DNA of 17,401 nucleotides from Frankiales bacterium. Its GTDB lineage: Bacteria; Actinomycetota; Actinomycetes; Mycobacteriales; SCTD01. The DNA lies in contig JAODNB010000251.1 of assembly GCA_025464795.1 (NCBI GenBank), positions 1 to 17,401 of the forward strand, given 5' to 3'. This document shows, piece after piece, positions 15,434 to 17,401 of this stretch. The notes beneath the pieces are model-generated. The model was not told the DNA's origin, ran no database searches, and was given only the letters and a program-made list of their open reading frames with translations. Position numbers and translations under genes: made by a program. Within the stretch, counting starts at the first letter, position 1. Every line of letters begins with the position of its first letter.

Positions 15434-15446
15434 ACGTTCTGAACGT
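15434..15446. promoter_or_regulatory. 13-base palindrome ACGTTCTGAACGT, candidate operator of the P450 operon
   Basis: Perfect 6-base inverted repeats flank a single central base, 26 bases before the P450 start. The site overlaps the putative -10 element and transcription start, a typical place for a TetR-type repressor to act. The regulator bound is unknown; the tandem TetR at 3436 is the nearest candidate. Confidence 0.45.
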
Positions 15447-15471
15447 ACCGTCAGGCGGGACTGGTCGTCCA
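15442..15471 (-). promoter_or_regulatory. Candidate promoter of the P450 operon
   Basis: On the minus strand TGGACG (complement of 15466-15471) and TACGTT (complement of 15442-15447) are 18 bases apart and resemble -35 and -10 (TAnnnT) elements. Transcription would begin near 15435 and give a leader of about 27 bases containing GGAGG. The -35 is only a partial match. Confidence 0.35.
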
Positions 15472-15485
15472 CACCCCAGGGTATG

Positions 15486-15498
15486 CATGAGTGTCAGA
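15486..15498. repeat. Shared 13-mer CATGAGTGTCAGA, copy 2
   Basis: Identical to 2510-2522. It lies just upstream of the P450 operon promoter and overlaps the last codon and stop of the SnoaL-like gene (stop codon 15494-15496). Confidence 0.4.
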
Positions 15499-16084
15499 TG
15501 GTAGCTGAAGCGGTGCGCCCGAAGTCGACGTCGCGCTTGCTTCGCAGCGGTCGGATGTCGTTCCGCCCCAGCCAGGACGGCGACGCCTCGTGGCCCGGCA
15601 ACGGACGGGCCCACTCGATCGGGCCCCAGTCCAGCCGGCTGCGGCGCGACGGGTGCTCGGGATCGTGCTCCGCGCAGGCGGCGAGGTAGGCCTCGGCCCA
15701 CTTCCGGGACTCGTACTGCACCCAGACGTCCTCCTCCGCCGCCCACTTCCCGTCTCCGGCGTACGTGACGATCTGGAAGGAGGCGAAGTCGAAGGCCGGC
15801 CCACCCGTGACAGGGTTGTCGGCGCGGTTCCACGCGCGGTAGACGACGCGGGCGCCGTCGATCACGTACCAGTCCAGGACGGTGTAGACCTGCGGCGCGG
15901 TGACCATGGTGCCCTCGATCCACCGCTGGATCTCGGCCGGCCCGTCGAACGTCCCCCAGAAGTGGTCGGTGTAGGTCGCGTCGTCCGTGAACAGCTGCGA
16001 CCAGGCGACCCAGTCCTCGAGCACCGGACCGACCATGAAGTAGTGGCGAAAGGCCTGCTCCACCTCGTCGCGACGGAACGTCAT
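15494..16084 (-). CDS. SnoaL/NTF2-like protein
   Basis: This 196-residue protein has an alpha+beta cone-fold start: helices with 'EVEQAFRHYFMVG' (7-19) and 'DWVAWSQLFTDDATYTDHFW' (24-43), then 'FDGPAEIQRWIEGTM' and a strand region 'ARVVYRAWNRADNP' (78-91) through 'EEDVWVQYESRKW' (117-129). A charged extension from about 140 carries several Arg and Trp residues beyond the usual domain of about 130. Relatives include polyketide cyclases, ketosteroid isomerase-like and dehydratase-like enzymes. Asp and His residues are present but no family catalytic set is assignable by eye. ATG at 16084 is preceded by AAGGAG at 16091-16096. It lies 85 bases upstream of the P450 gene on the same strand and may be read through into it. 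The reaction is unknown. Confidence 0.83.
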   Translation of the reverse strand: MTFRRDEVEQAFRHYFMVGPVLEDWVAWSQLFTDDATYTDHFWGTFDGPAEIQRWIEGTMVTAPQVYTVLDWYVIDGARVVYRAWNRADNPVTGGPAFDFASFQIVTYAGDGKWAAEEDVWVQYESRKWAEAYLAACAEHDPEHPSRRSRLDWGPIEWARPLPGHEASPSWLGRNDIRPLRSKRDVDFGRTASATI

Positions 16085-16144
16085 GCCGGACTCCTTTGAG
16101 ATAGAGGATTGAAAGGATACTCCTCCACGACTAGGGTCCGCTGC
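16085..16144. promoter_or_regulatory. Divergent promoter region of SnoaL-like gene and small hydrolase
   Basis: This 60-base gap has lower GC than its surroundings. For the minus-strand gene it holds the ribosome site at 16091-16096 and a possible -10, TATCCT (complement of 16114-16119), without a clear -35. The plus-strand elements are described in the next entry. Both promoters overlap, so the two genes may be co-regulated or compete. Confidence 0.5.
16109..16137 (+). promoter_or_regulatory. Candidate promoter giving a leaderless hydrolase mRNA
   Basis: TTGAAA (16109-16114) and TAGGGT (16132-16137) are separated by 17 bases, a good fit to housekeeping -35/-10 elements. The -10 ends exactly seven bases before the ATG at 16145, so the transcript should begin at or next to the start codon. 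This explains the lack of a strong ribosome site there. Confidence 0.55.
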
Positions 16145-16873
16145 ATGGCCTCACGCGCACTCGTCCTCGTGCACGGAGGCCAGCACACCGGCCGGTGCTG
16201 GCAGCCGACGATCGACTCCCTCGCCCGGCTGGCTCCCGACGTGAGGGTCCTGGCGGTCGACCTCCCGGGCCGCGGAGCCACGCCCGGTGACCTCGCCACG
16301 CTGACGATCGGCCAGTGCGTCGACAGCGTTCTGGCGCAGATCGAGGCGGCCGGCCTGGACGAGGTCGTGCTCGTCGGGCACTCGATGGCCGGCCTCACCG
16401 TCCCCGGCGTCGCCGTCGCGCTCGGTCCGGAGCGGGTCCGGCGCCTCGTGATGGTGGCCTGCTGCGTCCCGCAGCAGGGCCGCACGATCGTCGACACCCT
16501 CGCGGGCCCCTTCCGCGTGATGGCGGCGCGCGCCGCCCAGAAGGGGAAGCCCGCGAAGCCGATGCCCAAGGTGATGGCCAACCTCATGTTCTGCAACGGC
16601 ATGACCAAGGAGCAGAAGGCTTTCGTGCACAGCCAGCTCTGCGGTGAGGCGTCGACCATCACCGCAGAGCCCGTCGACCGCAGTCAGCTCTCGGCGCAGA
16701 TCCCCCGGTCGTGGGTGATCCCGCTGCGGGACCGGTCACTGCGCCCGGCGATGCAGCGCCGCTTCATCGACAACCTCGGTGGGGTGGAGGATGTCGTCGA
16801 GATCGACGCCTGCCATGACGTGATGGTCAGCCATCCGGAGGAGCTGGCGGCGGTCCTCGCCGCCCGCTGCTAG
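16145..16873 (+). CDS. Small alpha/beta hydrolase, methyl-salicylate-esterase-like
   Basis: This 242-residue protein has the oxyanion 'LVLVHGGQHTGRCW' (6-19), 'VDLPGRGATPGD' (38-49), the nucleophile elbow 'VGHSMAG' with Ser80, Asp196 in 'PLRDRSLRP' and His224 in 'DACHDVMVSHPEELA'. The arrangement resembles the plant-type esterase/hydroxynitrile-lyase branch, which hydrolyses small methyl esters or related compounds. No signal peptide or cap insertion is evident; the region 140-190 forms a lid. ATG at 16145 is preferred over an in-frame TTG at 16109, since that TTG is part of the putative -35 and the added residues are unlike the family. It is divergent from the SnoaL-like gene and 31 bases ahead of the DoxX gene, probably one transcript with it. 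Confidence 0.88.
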   Translation: MASRALVLVHGGQHTGRCWQPTIDSLARLAPDVRVLAVDLPGRGATPGDLATLTIGQCVDSVLAQIEAAGLDEVVLVGHSMAGLTVPGVAVALGPERVRRLVMVACCVPQQGRTIVDTLAGPFRVMAARAAQKGKPAKPMPKVMANLMFCNGMTKEQKAFVHSQLCGEASTITAEPVDRSQLSAQIPRSWVIPLRDRSLRPAMQRRFIDNLGGVEDVVEIDACHDVMVSHPEELAAVLAARC

Positions 16874-16904
16874 CACTCGAGCTTCCAACCCGAAAGGCAG
16901 TCCT

Positions 16905-17401
16905 GTGCACGAGTTCGACGTCGCCGTCCTGGCCCCGCGCCTGGTCCTCGCGCTCATCATGTTCCGGCACGGCTGGAACCACTGGCGCGGTCCGGGCGGT
17001 GTCCAGGGGACCGCACGCTGGTTCGGTGGGCTCGGGCTGCAGCCGGCGATCGTGCACGCCTGGTCCAGCGTGGTCGTGGAGCTGCTGGCGGCCGCCTCGT
17101 TCCTCATCGGCTTCCTCAGCCCCCTCGCCTGCACGGCGACCGTCAGCGTCATGACCGTGGCCGGCATCGCAGAGCACTGGAAGAACGGCTTCTTCGTCTT
17201 CAAGGAGGGCTACGAGTACGTCCTGATGATCGCCGTCGTGTGCCTGTCCCTCGGCATCCTCGGCCCGGGGAAGTACTCCGTGGACCGGGCGCTGGGCATC
17301 GACGACGACCTGGACGGCTGGGTAGGTCTCGGCATCGCCGCGCTGGGCATCCTCGGCGCGGTCGCGATGCTCGCCGCGTGCTGGCGCCCCGAGAAGAAGG
17401 C
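16905..17401 (+). CDS. DoxX-family membrane protein, 3' end cut by window
   Basis: The first 165 residues are visible. Hydrophobic segments lie at about 5-22, 49-71, 73-89, 104-119 and 139-159, separated by 'RHGWNHWRG' (21-29), 'EHWKNGFFVFKEGYEY' (90-105) and 'GPGKYSVDRALG' (120-131). The last is the characteristic DoxX loop before the final membrane helix. DoxX proteins are small inner-membrane proteins of uncertain function, linked in different bacteria to quinone-dependent oxidation or thiol-redox complexes. GTG at 16905 has AAAGG at 16892-16896 and follows the hydrolase stop by 31 bases. The visible part already holds the whole usual domain, so only a short C-terminal tail should be missing. 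Confidence 0.85.
   Translation, partial: MHEFDVAVLAPRLVLALIMFRHGWNHWRGPGGVQGTARWFGGLGLQPAIVHAWSSVVVELLAAASFLIGFLSPLACTATVSVMTVAGIAEHWKNGFFVFKEGYEYVLMIAVVCLSLGILGPGKYSVDRALGIDDDLDGWVGLGIAALGILGAVAMLAACWRPEKK

Noticed and set aside
16109..16144. TTG start for the small hydrolase at 16109
   Set aside because: The TTG belongs to a good -35 element and the 12 added residues are not family-like.

Overview
The window is a very GC-rich, gene-dense stretch of bacterial chromosome. High GC, frequent GTG/TTG starts, stop/start overlaps at most gene junctions, two likely leaderless genes and a large set of acyl-CoA enzymes point to a high-GC actinobacterium (Nocardioides-, Mycobacterium- or Pseudonocardia-like). 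The genus cannot be settled from the sequence alone. I found no tRNA, rRNA, CRISPR array, insertion sequence or attachment site. No gene-free stretch exceeds about 90 bases.

Layout. (1) Bases 1-2492, minus strand: the start of a VOC-fold (glyoxalase/extradiol dioxygenase-like) gene cut by the window edge, preceded by a fused NDP-forming acyl-CoA synthetase. (2) Bases 2567-4764, plus strand: a crotonase-family gene, then an unusual regulator made of two complete TetR modules in one chain. (3) Bases 4787-15408, minus strand: ten genes with junctions between a 4-base overlap and a 3-base gap. In transcription order they are cytochrome P450, MaoC-like half hydratase, two AMP-forming acyl-CoA ligases, a crotonase, a DUF35 zinc-ribbon/OB protein, an SDR dehydrogenase, an alpha/beta hydrolase, an SCP-x-type thiolase-like protein and a third AMP-forming ligase. 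A SnoaL/NTF2-like gene (15494-16084) lies just upstream on the same strand. (4) Bases 16145-17401, plus strand: a small alpha/beta hydrolase and a DoxX-family membrane protein cut by the right edge.

How the genes may work together (inference). This looks like a catabolic island for an organic acid or a precursor oxidised to one, for example an alicyclic, terpenoid, steroid-like or branched compound. The P450 would functionalise the substrate. Up to four acyl-CoA synthetases would make CoA thioesters. The crotonases, half hydratase and SDR would do beta-oxidation-like hydration/isomerisation and 3-hydroxyacyl oxidation. The thiolase-like protein, probably with DUF35, would cleave a C-C bond. 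Its nucleophilic Cys appears to be missing, so a retro-aldol reaction like the Ltp2/ChsH2 pair of steroid side-chain breakdown is plausible. No acyl-CoA dehydrogenase, ferredoxin or ferredoxin reductase is encoded here, so these must come from elsewhere. The tandem TetR protein is the obvious local regulator. The substrate cannot be named from sequence alone.
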